NCBI GenBank assembly: GCA_002224055.1
Contig: AZLU01000290.1
Location: 1-45,922, forward strand
From: Pezizomycotina sp. ARF18
Lineage: Eukaryota > Ascomycota
Length of the DNA stretch: 45,922 bases
Reading direction: 5' to 3'
Made by a program: the position numbers and the translations under genes
Notes under the pieces: model-generated
Databases searched by the model: none
Told to the model about the DNA's origin: nothing
The model's input: the letters and a program-made list of their open reading frames with translations, nothing else
Shown here: piece by piece, positions 22,234 to 36,100 of the stretch
How the letters are laid out: each line of letters opens with the position of its first letter
How positions within the stretch are numbered: position 1 is the first letter of the stretch

Positions 22234-24223
22234 ATGGTTTTCATAAACCCTTTCAACCAAGGTCTGAATACGGACACAGATGACCCCGATGTCGTCGTCC
22301 CGATGGATCAGGCGCCCAGGCACCCAATGAATATTTTGAAGGCGAAGCAGGTAATGGCCGAGAGCAACAACAGCCTGAGTATCGCCGAGATAGGCAACAA
22401 AGAGGCGTCCAGCTCCGGCTCGAGCTCGACATCGGCTTCAGACAGTATTGTCTTTTCAATAGAGTGCCTCCGGCGGAGGTCGAAAACGACGCTGCCGCTT
22501 CCGAGATAGATACCTACAGCTTGAAAAGCAGAATCGCGAACATAGCGCTGCAAGATATAGGCATGGGAAGGTACAATTGGCAGCTGTTCTTCTTGGCGGG
22601 TTGCGGTTGGTTCCTTGATAATGCGTGGTTAACAGCCCTGGGGATTATCTTGACCTCACTCCAACGGGAATTTGAAGTTCCGCAAAACCGGATAACGTAT
22701 ACGACCATGTCGATGTTTATTGGCCTTTGCATCGGTGCTGTGTCTTTGGGTTTCCAGCGACATTTGGGGTCGCCGCATTGCATTCAATACCACGTTATTT
22801 ATTGCAAGCATTTTTGGTATATGCTTGGGTTTTGCACCGAACTGGACCACAGCGTGCGGTTTGTGTTCTGCTTTGGGCGTTGGAGTCGGTGGAAGTCTGC
22901 CGGTCGATGGTGCTCTGTTCTAGAGTTTTCTACCCTACGCTTCTGGCAATATATTGACTATGTTAAGGTAAGAGCTCCAATAATCACATTTCAAGATATC
23001 AATCTCTTCCTTTTGTTTTCCCCTTTCCTCTTGACATGTATAGTAGGCTGAATAGATTTTCCTTCCTATCTTAAAGTGTTTTTTGGCCGGTTGGTGCTTT
23101 GGTTGCTTCCATGGTAGCTTGGATATTTATTCCAAACTTCGCATGCGACACAAACGCGAGGGAGTGTCTTCGCTCTGATAATATGGGCTGGAGATACTTG
23201 ATCTGGACCATGGGCGGGATAACATTTCTGATGTTCTTCTGCCGGTTTTCATCTTCCACCTATATGAGAGTCCAAAATTCCTGCTTTCTAAAGGAAAAGA
23301 TCGCGAAGCCGTCGCCGTTCTTCAAGGATCGCCGGCAAGAACAGGACCAAGACCTGGTTAACATACGACATAATGCAAGAGGTTGCCGGGCCAATGCAAG
23401 CGTAACAAGCAAGGAACACAAAGATTCCCTCCGAACAGCAGTAAAAGAGAATCTGCAAAAGTTCTCGGCCGAAAGAGTAAAGCCTTTGTTCTCGAGTAAA
23501 CGGTTGGGCATAAGTACGGCGCTCATATGGTTCTGCTGGGCTACGATCGGTATGGCATATCCCCTGTTCAACGCCTTCCTTGTCATCTACCTTTCAAGGA
23601 CGGGCAACGGGGGCGAGAAATCCAACTCGATCGTCTTCAGAAATTACGCCATCACTAGTTTGGTGGGGGTTCCCGGTCTATACTTGCCTGCTTTACGGTC
23701 GATATACCTTGTTTCGGACGCAAGGGTACGATGGCCATATCAACGATGTTGACCGGGTGTTCGTCTGCCTTTTTACACTCTCAACGGAGAGCAGCTATCA
23801 GCTCGCTTTCACAAGTATCGAAGCCTTTGTGCAAAACATCAGCTATGGGTACGTAAAAATTCTTCCAGCAGTAGAAAAAAAAATATTTAGAATGGGATGT
23901 TCGAGAAGCTAACAATTTATTGCAGCGTCCTATACGCTTATACACCAGAGATTTTCCCTGCTCCGAACAGAGGAACAGGCACTGGTATCGCTTCTTTCCT
24001 CAACAGGATTACTGGGTTATGTGCCCCGATTATTGCAAGTCACGTTATCGGAAATCCGAAGACACCAATCTTCATTTCTGCTGGCTTATTCCTTTCAGCT
24101 TTCATCGCCATGTAAGTTCTTACTTTCCCTTCGTTAATTGTCAAATCCTTCAGCTGAAATTGGCTAACATTCTCGTTCAGGGTTCTTATTCCAATTGAGA
24201 CCCGTGGTAGGCAGTCTCTTTAA
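22234..24223 (+). CDS. Major facilitator superfamily transporter, SV2/SVOP-like
   Basis: A 12-helix secondary transporter of the sugar-porter-related group that includes synaptic-vesicle SV2/SVOP proteins; the substrate of the fungal members is not established. The N-terminal cytosolic part is Ser-rich (SSSGSSSTSASDS, about 22410). Helix 1 contains WQLFFLAGCGWFLDNAWLTA (about 22580), and the MFS loop signature DIWGRRIAFN follows helix 2 (about 22765). Exon 1 ends near 22967 (GTAAGA). Exon 2 (from about 23078) has the second-half signature ESPKFLLSKGK (about 23268) and a long central loop before helix 7 (about 23505). Intron 23850-23925 precedes VLYAYTPEIFPAPNRGTGTG. A last intron (24115-24180) leads to VLIPIETRGRQSL and the stop at 24221-24223. 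The motif YTPEIFPAPNRGTG is diagnostic. Frame shifts near 22465, 22750, 23085, 23260 and 23620 break the frame, but all helices can be followed. There is no metabolic cluster around it that hints at the substrate. Confidence 0.85.
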
Positions 24224-25639
24224 ACACGCTACGTCGATTACAATGAAGAGAGAACCCAATCCGATTCTTATCACTTCCTTTTTACACTTTATTCTCCCTC
24301 TCATTCAAGTTTGGGGACTATATAAATTTTGGCCAAAGGGGGGAAAAAAAGATTTCCTATCACGCCGTTTAGGCGTTATATTGTAGAGATACATATAGGA
24401 TTTGGATATACATAATAATTAGGGGTATTCAAACATCATTGAATTTTTGGCTTTCAAAAATTGATTTTTAATTTTAAGTCACCCAAAGCCATTAAAGCCA
24501 ATAAAGCCGATCCTAAGCTACCTCCAGAGTTGGCTAAGGAACGGACTTAAAAATGGCTTAAGAGCTGAAAATGGCTTAGAAAAAGTTATTTTTCTTAAGA
24601 CAATGTTTCAAGAGATGTTTGAATGAATGTTCTGCTTCGGCAGCAGAATGGCTTTAGGGAAACAGCAACCCCTGTATAATATAATAAACGCTTTGATTAC
24701 CTAAATAATGTTTCTTCCTTTGATTTTCTTTTAAGTTCCTATCCGAGCTGATATACTTGGAGCTATGCTTTAATTTCTTCCAATCTATTAAATATCCCTC
24801 GATTTGAAATGAACAGGTAATATTAACATCTTGACCTCTAGTGATATAGTTCTAGATATCGTCGTACGAGCTAAAGGGATTCACTCGTGATTTATTACAG
24901 GCCCTCATCGTGTTTCCTTCTGGACATGCATAATAATATCGACCTTTTCTTAATCAATTGGGCTTTCCGAATATATTTGATACTTGACACAAATTGCAAA
25001 CCATGAAAATGCTATGAGTAGTGAATGCCCATCAGCCACATATATGTTTCCCATTAATTGATATGACGCTGGAAGAGCTTCATCTGCAATTGCCACGTTG
25101 CGGCCTACGATACGTACTTATCGACGATTGAGTGGACGGAAGGACGATTGCTATCCAGATATCTCGAATCACATAGGGGCGTGCAGTAGTATATCATCAC
25201 TAAGACGTTGTCGTTGGAACTTATGCCTGTCGGTCCGTACAACAAATACTCTTTGCTCTCGATGCAGCGTGGTTAAGAAGCCTCTCGTGCATGCAATGAC
25301 TTTAGGAGCTGGTAATAAAATACGATATTTGTTTTGCTTGGAAGTCCACATTACTGTAGCGCTTAATAGAATTAAATATCACTTTTTTTTTCCCCTCCCA
25401 GAGAACCATTTTTTTTTTGTCTTGCTGTGCGAATAATACTTAACATACGTCCTTCCTTGAAAGACGAGAAAACCACCATCCTTATCCCCCAACCTCCTTT
25501 TATTTCTGTTCAACGCCTGTGAGTAAACATGTTATGTGGGAGCGCCTAACATCATGTGTACCTTATTGATATCCTTTTCCTTTCTTGTGTTCTTCTTTCT
25601 CATAATTTTCTTTTGATGACAACGATAATAATAAACCTC

Positions 25640-25678
<39 letters not shown>

Positions 25679-25757
25679 AACTCCTCCCGTCTTATCTTGA
25701 AACGCCAGAAAAGAAACCCCAAAACATATATAGTTATTAGCTAGGTAAGGATACATT
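24224..25757. other. Intergenic region between transporter and ATPase gene (convergent)
   Basis: No gene is seen. Around 24475-24590 there are short direct and inverted copies of an AAAGCCATTAAAGCC-like motif and its complement GGCTTA. A36 occurs at 25642-25677. The reading frame at 25098-25436 has no recognisable feature. Confidence 0.45.
25642..25677. repeat. A36 homopolymer
   Basis: Thirty-six consecutive A about 80 bp beyond the stop of the minus-strand ATPase gene, so it lies in or near its 3' flank. Confidence 0.95.
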
Positions 25758-28700
25758 CTACCTCATTGGTCTTCCCGCAATCATCGGAGGTCCGGGTTTC
25801 TTCAGCTTTCCGATACCAAAGAGCCAGCCGAGCTCGTGGACGCTTAGACCGCGAACGCTCTTTATAAATTCTTCGCCCATGGCGCCTAATTTTCGCAGCG
25901 AAAAATATAGTCAGCATTTATTGAATTATGTAAAGCTAGACGTATTGTCTCGTACGGGTCATCGCTCTGGGCAATGAACAAAATCTTCAATAAACCGAGG
26001 TACGAGGAGTATTCGTTGGTGGCGTACTTTTTACCATTTCACGCTGTGATCTTGTAATTCAAGGATTCGGTCCTCCACCGTTCGTGGAACAATGATGCGA
26101 TGGACGTATACTTCACGCTCCTGCCAAGGCGATGTGCCTATCGAAAGCTTGTTCTTCAACCCACGGATTGAAGAACACATCAAGCGCGATAACTTGACTG
26201 GCTCGGGTCAGGTTGAGACCACGTTTCCGGCCTTCATGCTTATTAGCTGCGACAAAAGAGATACGTTAGTTATTCAGATGGCTTTTTAAACTAAATCAGA
26301 CCTTCTCCTATGATTGGACGACAAAGACTAATATCATGCGAGGTGAAAATAGGCAATTCACTCTCAAAGCTCTCGGGCTGAAGTTTGGGGAATGGGGAGG
26401 GATGAATGAAAGCCAAATCAAGACAGGACGTACCATCACGGTAACTTCAGGCTTATCAGTGAAGTCTTCTACTGCTCTGTTGCGCGCTTCAGCGTCTAAA
26501 GTTCCGTCGAAACGCTCAAACTTGTATCCCGCCTTGTACCTATTAAATTGGTCAGTATTGCTAGTCTAGAGGGGTAATGAACAGAAAGGGCAATTAGAAT
26601 CTTACAGAGGGATCTGAACAAGGTCCAAAAAGGATGTGAACTGCGAAATATCAAAGTCTTTTCCGTGGGGTCGTTACTGCATATATAGTCAGATTCATCC
26701 GCCGAATGAAGATTTATAAGGAGGTTCTAATTCACTTACCTTCGAATAGTTTCTAGTATCTCCATAGCCTTGTCTATCTTTGAAGAGCTGACGAAATTTC
26801 TCGATAGCTTTTCCATATCTGAGCAGGTATCATTAGAACCAAATATGTATGCGCCTCAAAGTGCAAGAAGATCCAGACCATATTCAGATAAACTTACACT
26901 TTCTCATGGCTTTTACTTCTCTGGGCTTCTTTTCGTTCATCTGCCATGGTCTTTGGCTTGTGGAGTATCTTATTCTTCCTTGGGCGACCCCTGCTTTTCC
27001 GGGCGGTCGCTGCTTTCCTTTACTTTCCCTTTGTCCTTCTTTTTGTCCATCTTTTTGTCTAAAGAAACCTCACGAGTAGAACCTTTCTTCGGCTTGAGTT
27101 TTTCAAAGTCCATTTTCCGTCGGCCCCATAGAGATCGCTGTCTTCTCCGGAGCTCTCAGCGGCATTTTCAGTTTCGGAACCCGATACGATGAACCCACCG
27201 AGGACGAGCCCTCAGAGTCATACCGATTATCGTCTTCCTCGTCGCCAGAGGAGGTATCCGAGTTTTCGTCACTATCGTTGTCACTGTCATCAGCTTGATT
27301 CCCAGTAAATCATCGATTTCCCTCTTAGGCAAATGGACCTTGACAAAAGATGCGTAGTCGACGCTCATATTCTTCTTCAGCTCCCCTCGACAGGTTGGAC
27401 ATTTAGCACCCGCTCCGCCATCGTCGGCTTCCGCACCATCCTGCCGACTCATTATAAGATTGAAACAGTCGATGCAAATGTCATGTCCGCAGGGTATAAT
27501 TAGCTGCGGATTATCTGACGCATCATAACAGACTGGGCACTCAAAGCCTTCCCGATCTTGCTCTTTGAGCCGCGCAACGACGTGCTCGGGGAAACGAGCG
27601 ACGAGAGCTCGCTTTTGGTCTTCCGATTTTCCATCCTCAATTCCGTAGCGGCGCCGATCCTTGATTTCGCGATTAAGGTGAGGATGCAGACACGCCTGGC
27701 GCAGCCTTAGCAGTAGACGAGCATGGAGGAGTAGTTCTCTCCGAGGCTACCCTCCGATACGTATTTATTGATCTGAATGGCAGCCCGTGCTCTAAAGCGT
27801 CATAAAAGCTCTTCTCATCTTCTGAAATACCGTGTGGATAATTTCGATATGTTTGGGTGGTAGTTGAAGGATGGGTTTTCCATCGAAGAGCTGCTCTTTC
27901 GTTCTTCGAAGCATTATAGATGCGATGAGAGCGCGCACGCGGATTGTAGCGTCAGTCGTATTGCTTTTGGATTTCAACGTCGGATTTGAATCTTGTAAAG
28001 CTGTTATACGGGTGCACGGTTCCCAAGAACCGGAGATAACTACATGTTGTTAGTGTTAGCCTTGTAAAAATTTTCAAGTTTTTTCTAATCGAGGCTCACC
28101 TGTAAAGCTCGTCTATAGTGTTTTGGATGGGTGTACCGGACAAAGCCAATTTGTAGGTGGATTTCAAGATTGAGACGGCATTAGAAGCCTGCGTACTCTT
28201 GTTCTTGATATACTGAGCTTCATCTAAAATCACACGGTACCATTTCGATTTGACACCAAAGAATGGAAAGCTTTTGTCAGGTATTGCGGCCCCTAAATTC
28301 TGCTCCCTCCACTTGGAAAGCTTTTGTATTCCGCACCGAGCGTTCCGTAAGTAGTAAGCACGACGTCAAATTTGGACATTTCGACGAAGCTTCCGTATTT
28401 CTTTTCCCAGGCCCATGGTAGATGAGACCTTTCATGGCATAGCCTGGCCTTATTCTATTTTTTATCTCCCTTTCCCATTGCCGTAAAAGACTGAGAGGCG
28501 CGATGACAAGGTTGGTTTTACGTGCCGGTCGTCGCTCTTGTTGATCAACATAAGGGATAGTACTTGTATCGTTCCCCAGCCCCATATCATCGCATAACAA
28601 AGAACCTTTGAACTTTCCTTCTTCCTGGGTTTTCAGGAAATGGAGCCCTGCTTGTTGATGAGGATGAAGTGGGACATTGAGCCCTGCCGGAGTTGGCTCC

Positions 28701-30041
28701 CGTTTGGAAGAATGTTCGTCTGAGTGGATATTTTCTAAAATGTTCTGTATGTCCACCTCTGTTTCCGCTCTGTTCTCGGAGAATATGCCTTCCCAATCGT
28801 TGTCGAGTATTTTGTCAAAATCGTCACTGTCGGAGCCGTGTCCAGGTAAGCGGAGGGACCACTGGGAAACCCGCCAGGCATCCCTAAATTCAACTCTGGG
28901 TAGAGTGGATGATATTGACTTGGCCCTCCAGGACCGATCATATTGGCAAAATTCATTGCTGGATGTCCGTAATTGTCATGAAACCCTCCTGGTTGTCCGG
29001 GTTGGATATTTAGAGTCATCTGGGAGACCCAAACTGAGAAGGTCTACCGGTATATTGTGAAAAAGGTATATTATTCTGGCCTAACGGCTGGCCAACGATT
29101 CTTCCTAGGTTGCGAGAGCTAGAAGGGCCTGGTTCAGGTTTGGAATTTGAAAACCAGTATGGTTGTATTGCCTTACTGGTGATGGGACCGGTTTGACTTC
29201 GGCCTTCACCAAGGGACGTGTAGAGTTTGCTATAGAGAAGGTATCATCTGACAAATCGATCGTTTCTGAAGCCTTTGTTAGACAACGACTTGAAATATAA
29301 ATATGGACAAATAGCTATACTGGAGAAGCTCAAACTACCTATATTTTTGGGGATATCAAAAACTGGTGGGCGAACTGCTCGAGCGCCTCCGCTGGGATTA
29401 TCCGCTGAACGATGATGAGAGCTATACGGACTTGGACGGCTATGAGAGGGACCAGGGAGGACTTGGAACCAGCTTCATCATACTCCTCCTCCTGAAGAGC
29501 AAGCGCAAGCTTATAATCTCTGCACACAAGTATTTATTAGCAAACAACAAGCTTGATTGCTGAAAGGCAGTGTGATATATATATATGATCGTGGCCAGCT
29601 TATTGAGATAGATTACTTACTGGTCGTATTGATTTTCGCTAGGAAGGCTGCTTGGCCCTGCCATTGAGAAGTCAGGGCGTTTTGTGCTGCTCGTCCTTTC
29701 TGGCGATACTCCACGCCGGACCATCTTATATTCTCTGCTCACGGACGGGCTAAGGTTTGCAGTTTGCGAGCTAAGGCTGCGCTTCCTATTTGGTGGTGTT
29801 TCTGGACGGCGAGAAGGGGCATCGTCGGAGCTGCTACTGGTGAGGCTTTTAGATCGATGGCGGAATAATTCAGTGGTCTGGTATTGACGGAGGCTTTCAA
29901 TTTCTCCTTCGATGATATCACGTTCGTCAAAATATTCGATAGTGTTCGGGATGCTCTCAAGCAGGTCTTTTTTTCCTTGATCTGTTTCTCGATCGTTTGC
30001 CATTCCTCCTCCACGTTCGTCGTCCCCTCTGGTGAGCTCAT
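25758..30041 (-). CDS. ULS1: Uls1/Ris1-like SWI2/SNF2 DNA-dependent ATPase with embedded RING finger
   Basis: A nuclear Snf2-family translocase combined with a RING-type ubiquitin-ligase module, as in yeast Uls1 (Ris1), which acts on sumoylated proteins at chromatin. The start at 30041 gives MSSPEGTTNVEEEWQTIEKQ, then a coiled coil and a Ser/Pro-rich disordered region. The ATPase part begins with VPLHPHQQAGLHFLK (about 28672). Motif I region reads CDDMGLGN (about 28585) but the Walker lysine is lost by a 2-base gap. Motif Ia is LVIAPLSLLRQWEREI. The DEAQ box sits in WYRVILDEAQYIKNKST (about 28225) and motif III in LALSGTP (about 28150). LRRTKEQLFDGKPILQLPPK (about 27900) is typical of Uls1. 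The RING reads CPVCYDA...CGHDICIDC...CPTC (about 27545-27385), followed by a Lys-rich linker. The helicase C part has the NPWVEEQA-DR motif VI (about 26150), VHRIIVPRTVEDRILELQ (about 26095), and a C terminus ending in LFGIGKLKKPGPPMIAGRPMR. Many frame shifts are present. Rad5 and Rad16 are less likely. Confidence 0.8.
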
Positions 30042-30883
30042 CTTGCCAGCTTCCTCGCAAACTATTCTTTGTTGATCACTGGGTTTTAGAGAAATTTTTT
30101 CCCCCCTCTTTTCTTCTTTTGTGGAGGTTTAGAGACTAGAGTTTTAGGTAATTTAAGAAATGCTCTGCTTTTACGGTTGCTATCTTTCAGCGAAGAAGAT
30201 TTGAAGCGTTTGCTGGAGTATTTATAAGACCAGACTTTCGAACTAGCGCTTTGGCACGGAACGCGGGGCGTACGAAGTTACACAAGAGATGACTGGAAAG
30301 AGAACCTGCACTGTTTGCTTCTTTTTGAGGATGCAGAGCCGTGGTTCTGCAAGGCGAGGCTAGAACTTTCCAAGGCGGCCCAAGGACACGCTTGGGCCTT
30401 GAGCCTCGAAGGAGACTGATACTTGAGGTATGGGATTACGAGATCCTCGGAGAAGTATCTTAACGGAGAAAGGTCGGGAATAACTAGGCTGCTGATTACA
30501 ATAATTTTCAATATTAGGGAATCAAAAGAGGCGACAAATTTTTGCTTGATTAGAAAAAAAAAAAAAAGTTAAGGAAGAAAGTAAGGAAGGAAAAGGAAAT
30601 AACCTGCGCGGCGATTACTTTTCAAGAGAGAAAACTTTTTTTTTTTTTTTTTTTTTTGTTTTAAGCCTTGAGATCTTCAGGTCTCTCTCCCGCCACGTCT
30701 CTCCCTCTCACCTCTCACACTCCGTTTCTCTCTTTATAATTTATTTGTTAGATTTCTTTAATTCCGTTGTAAGAACCTTCTTTTTCTTTAAAAAGAGCCG
30801 TCTTCCTGTTCTTCTCTTTTTGGGAACTTATCACCGTATGCAGCCTCGCGATGCCGTATGCGAGGATGCAAAGAGGAAAAGGA

Positions 30884-30914
<31 letters not shown>

Positions 30915-33186
30915 GGAAGCCTTGTTCCTCACTTGTATTTATTGTTATGCCATGCTCCTTGACTGGCTGAGTAACGATAAGAAACAAAAAGAAAGCTCAT
31001 GTTAAGATGGCTTATATGTGAAAGAAAGAGGAGGAAGGAAACACGCGATAAATCTAACTTATAAACAATAGTAATGACTGTTTCGTTGCAGAATCCTTGG
31101 TGTGTTTCTTATCGCAATCAATTTATATACGTTTAGATAAATACTTAGGTATTTGTACCTGCGTCAGCTCTTTTACCAAGGATCCGGAACCAAAAAACGC
31201 GGATGCGATCTCACGTTTTTTTTTTTTTTTTTTCTTTGCCTCCAAACCAGCCACCCACTTTGTCCCCCTTCTTTTTAGAATATATACGTGGTATAGTTTT
31301 TTTTTTTTTTTAAGGGCACAACTCGGAAGATTCCGTCCAGCTCCTAAAGAAGTGTCTGTATAGTTCTGGAAGAAGATATATACAATGATACATTCTAGTT
31401 AGATAAGAAGAGAACGTATATATAAAGGAAAAGTAAGTTATTTCTGTAGCTGAGAGATCCCTTATCATTATATTATATACAAAAATTGTCAGTTGGAAGA
31501 TCTTGCAATATACGGAGACCAGCCCGCGGTTCTAATTCAGAGAATGAATTATACACCATTGCTTGCACCCAAGGGGAGGAAGTTGATAAGCGATCACGAG
31601 AGGGAGCTCAAGAAATTCAAAGTACGAAGATCACGAATATCCTCCTTAGAAAAAATAGACACTAAGCAAATATTAATACTTGCCTGGCTTTGGGGGTTAT
31701 TCTTAATTCTCAGGGGGAACCGAATATCCATTACTAAAGCTAAGGAGAAAAAAGGCAACCAATGAAGATACTAAGTAAGTATTTATAAGTTGTGAGTTGT
31801 CACTCCTTGGTCGTTGTAATTTTATCTATTATATAGTGAGTCCCTTCTGTTTATATTAAATTGGTCAAAATTACTTAATTTCATTTGGGTTCACAATATA
31901 CCTAAGTGCTCCGAATAATAGCCTTTTTCTGGGATGGACGAGAAAAAAGAAAGAAAAAAAAAGGGAGGGAAGAAAAGATTATACTGAGCTTCGACACAGT
32001 GCTTAAAACAAGCAAATAGAAAACACAAAACGTGATAATGTAAAAATGATTACATCCGCTGGTAACGCAAAAACAAAGTAAGTAGTATACCAGCAGCAGT
32101 GGCCGCAGTCGAGATTTATTGAGGAGAACCTGCGCGCAGACCTGAGATTTTTTTTTTTTTTTTTTTTTTTTGGATACTCTCGCTTGTATATCATAGTATC
32201 GTATAGGGAAGGGCTTTACATATTGAAGCAATCTTTGAAGATATAGTAAAAACTTATAAAGATTAATTTTAGAGTATAGTAAAAGGAAATTCGAAGAGAG
32301 ATAAGGTGATAAACAAGAAGACACTTATACCTGTAGGAAGGGAGACTGATGAGTAACTGCTTTATTTCCGTATATTACCTTATACTGGAAAATCTCCACA
32401 TTTTCGCCTCCCCTACCTCTTTTTTTTTTTTTTTTTTTAATACTACTTAGTACTATTATTGTTACTTTGGATCAATTTTTATTTCTTTATTTCCCCCTGG
32501 TTCCTTTCCCTTTTTTGTTTTCAGTAACCAAAAAGTCCTCCCTGATTATTTCTTATTTCTTCGCCTCGCCCGCGAATGATAAATGCGAGATAAACTGCGC
32601 TGATTCTATTGTTATTGCTGCATCGGGGGCGCGCGCTCGACATTGCTACTGTCTTGCTAAGACACTGGACTGGTATCATCGTCTCCTTCCACTGAATTAT
32701 CGTCGAACGTAGTTTTTGTGGAGACTTTTTAATCTACTTAGTCTATCTTCAACTTTCTTCCTCTTCCGTTTTCTTGACCTACAAGGATTAGGCGCACGTG
32801 CACCGCCAGGTGTTTTCCCTCACGAATCGATCCATCCAATACTCTTCCCCCCCCTTCTGTTAAAATTTTCCCCAATTAAAATAAATAACAAATATTCTTC
32901 AAGAATTTTCATGTGCGCTGAGCCGTCTTAAATTCAGCTTGCTTTTGCTACATCACACGTCAACACGAGCGGGGAAATAGGCGTTGTCATTGAAGGGCCA
33001 ACTGTGGGCTGCTTCAGGGAGCTGCTTGTGTTAGAGCGCTTTGCGGGCCTATGCTAACCTTCGTGGATGGTCCGTCAACCCCCGCGCACCTCACGAAATT
33101 TTTAGTTTTCCTTTTTTTAATTATACGGCACGACTTTTAGAAAGGGGGGGGGGGAATATTCTCTCATTATACCAAAGAGCGACATC
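30042..33186. other. Divergent intergenic region between ULS1-like and Boi-like genes
   Basis: No gene is supported. It must hold both promoters. Landmarks are T runs at about 30637-30657, 31217-31234, 31299-31312, 32148-32171 and 32420-32438, an A run at 30896-30914, and a G-run (nine or more G) near 33145. A 90-codon frame at 31493-31765 begins MEDLAIYGDQPAVLIQ and looks partly protein-like, but without motif or neighbour support I leave it unassigned. The plus strand from 32400 to 32870 is C/T-rich, consistent with a promoter or leader for the Boi-like gene. Confidence 0.45.
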
Positions 33187-36100
33187 ATGTCTACTACGCA
33201 GGGTGCTGGCGCGGTCGAATATCTAATGGTGATGCACGACTTTGTCGCGCGGTCGCCGGACGAGCTTGATCTCAAGAAGGGAACCAAGGTGGAACTTCTG
33301 GAGCGCGATGACGAGTATGGCGATGGATGGTATCAGGTACGTCGTGAGATGCGGAAAATGGCAGAGGACAAGATGTGCTCTTTTATGTGTTTTGGGATTT
33401 AAGTCTTCGCCTCTTGCTGTTCCTCTGTCTCTCCAATCTAATTTCCTTCGGTTTCCTAATCTTTCGATCTTAAAAAATGCCAAAGACGACTGTTCCCCCA
33501 AGAGAAACATCGTTCAGTGTGCTCTTGTTACCGCTTCTGTTCGGCTGGATACTAACGTATTTTGCTTGTTTTTGTTAGGGTCGATGCCTGGATACGGGCA
33601 AGGTTGGGCTTTTCCACAAGGTTAGCCTTTGAATGCTTTGAACATCACCGTTTCTGCTTGGAAATTGGTAATTTTAGTAAAAGGGATGATACGCTCAATT
33701 GCTTACACTAAAGGCTAACATTGTGTGTTCGGACAAATTGGTTTAGTGTATACATCACCCTACAGACAAACACCAACGATTGAAAAGAAGCAGCCTTTAC
33801 TCAGCCCCCAGCCACATCGGAGAAAGATACGGTTTTGATTGAGAAATATCCCACGCCCGAGACGTTCGATCCACCTGATACGTCAGTCCTCGCTGATGAA
33901 CCAAAAGACACCCGGTCTGCAAAGGGAACACCGGCGTCAAATACTACCAGCGTCGAAGATAGCATCGTGCCGAGGTTCCCGACTCAAAACCAAATATCCA
34001 GACAACTTTCCTACTGGAGCAGGATGAGCCGTCGGTTGCTGCTCGCAGATCCCATAGCCCACCCCGACCAACACTACCGCGACGACTATCACTACAACTA
34101 CCAGTAGCAGCGACGAGGGCAAGCCGTCTGGAAATGAAAATGGGAATCGATCGACCGAAACACCTCCCTAGTTATCGATAACCGTAGAAAGTCTGCTTCG
34201 CGATCATCAAAACAGTATAGTAGCACCGATTCTCCGCCAATATCCGGAAACAGCGTCGCCTCTGTAGATGACCCGAAGCCTCAATCCGCTTACAGCAAGA
34301 TAATGCGAAGCCCTGTCGTCGAAGACACCTTGAGCGATATCGAGCAGGCTATTTCTCAAATCCGGAGACCTAGGACGGAGGAGGAGGAGGCAAAGGAGCA
34401 AAGAACGAGCAACTCCAGGCGGGTGGCAAACTGGTGTCAAATAGGGCACTTGAGCAGGACTTTGACGACTCCGCTTCGGATTATTCAAGAAGTATAGCAG
34501 GAAATGAGAGCACACTGTCATTAACGTATCGAGCCGAGCAGAAAGGTATATCTGGACAGCATCAGGAGCATCAAGGATTCCCATACGACCATAGACAGGG
34601 TGGCATTTCGGTAACATCATCCGAAAGCAACGACATATTCTATACCCTTGAGGATGTCCGGCAATGGACTCCGGCTCAAGTTTCGGCATATCTGCAAGAA
34701 CAGCACCTGCCAGTCAACCTGTGCGAAAAATTTGAAGAGCAGGAAATTACCGGATCGATCCTTCTACAGCTTGAAATGGCACATCTGAAGGAGCTAGATA
34801 TTTCAAGCTTTGGCAAAAGATTCGAGGTCTGGAAGGAGATTGAACGGTTAAAGGAAATTCTTGGCCTTGCTCCGGATGAGCCGGTGCAAACTAATCAGCG
34901 GAGTATGTCTACGGATGAGACTTCGAAAAGTTCTAGGCCGAGAAGTAGCACCACAGGCGGCACGGGAACAGCTGTTCTTCCAAGGTTGCCAAGTCTGCAC
35001 AATCGGCCGCCTTCTAAACAACTAAGTCTCAACGCGCCTTCAACTTACGATGGTTACGGTCGGTTTTACGTACTCTTTTTTTTTTCCTTTCTTTTTCTTT
35101 TACGATTAATATCGACAATAAATGCTGCAGCCTTTGAAAAGAAATTATCGAGTAATTTTATATCTTCTATCAGTTGCTAATGCTAACCTTCATTTTGTTT
35201 TTTGGGGGGTTTAGACTCTACACTTGTTGATCGCTCGATACCCCCAGCATCAGCGGAATCGGGCAATTCTTCCCAGAAGAGGCTCTCTAGTGGGCAAATA
35301 CATCCGTACGGCCATGCTACGGGGAAGGAGCCGGGAAGCTCGTCAAGCGCTACAGCACTGCATGGCAGAGAACCCTCTTTCGACAGAAATTGGACCCTTT
35401 CGTCGGCAGGAAGTCGACTCAATGCTCGGAGGGCGGAGAGCTCATATAGCGATGACAGTAGACATGACCGGAATCTTCCGCATAAAAATTCTTATGATAG
35501 TCCTCATGCTCGTAAGGCTAGTTACACCGAGGAGGCTAGGCAACGAGTTGGGCAAAACACCTCTCGGCACTCACGTGTCGGGAGTGGAGAGCTGCTCCGG
35601 GCTGCTACTACCGCCTCGTCACCTCGCTCCCCGACCCAAGCTTCAATGGCTTACCATGCCCCCAGGGGAAAGAAAAAAGTGCCGTTACAGCAGAGCCCAG
35701 ATTCTTATTTGTACGAGCATCCGAAACTTCCCGGCGCTATGTCGCAACCAACGAAACAGCTCTCGGTCGACATTCCAGATGATGTGTCGCCTGAAACTAT
35801 GCTCGCGGGGAAGCCCAGCGGCAGGAGAATTAAACTTCCAATTCATATCTCCACAAAGCAGGCAAGGGCTGCGTCCGATGGCACCGAAAAGATGATGTCG
35901 CCTCAGTCCGCTGGCGGAATGACCAGTACCACGCTTACGTCCGAAGGCAACGGGTCGAACGCTTCCATCACACAGGTTGGCGATGCAGATAGCAGGACTA
36001 ATGAGTCTTCATCGCCGAACGCATCAAACAAGGCGCTGAGGACCGTAGCTTCGGCATCGGGCCTACGACACAAAACTAAGAAGTCCAGGACGATTCCCCT

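Noticed and set aside
31493-31765. 90-codon frame starting MEDLAIYGDQPA
   Set aside because: It is partly protein-like but has no motif, no second exon and no neighbour support; left unassigned.
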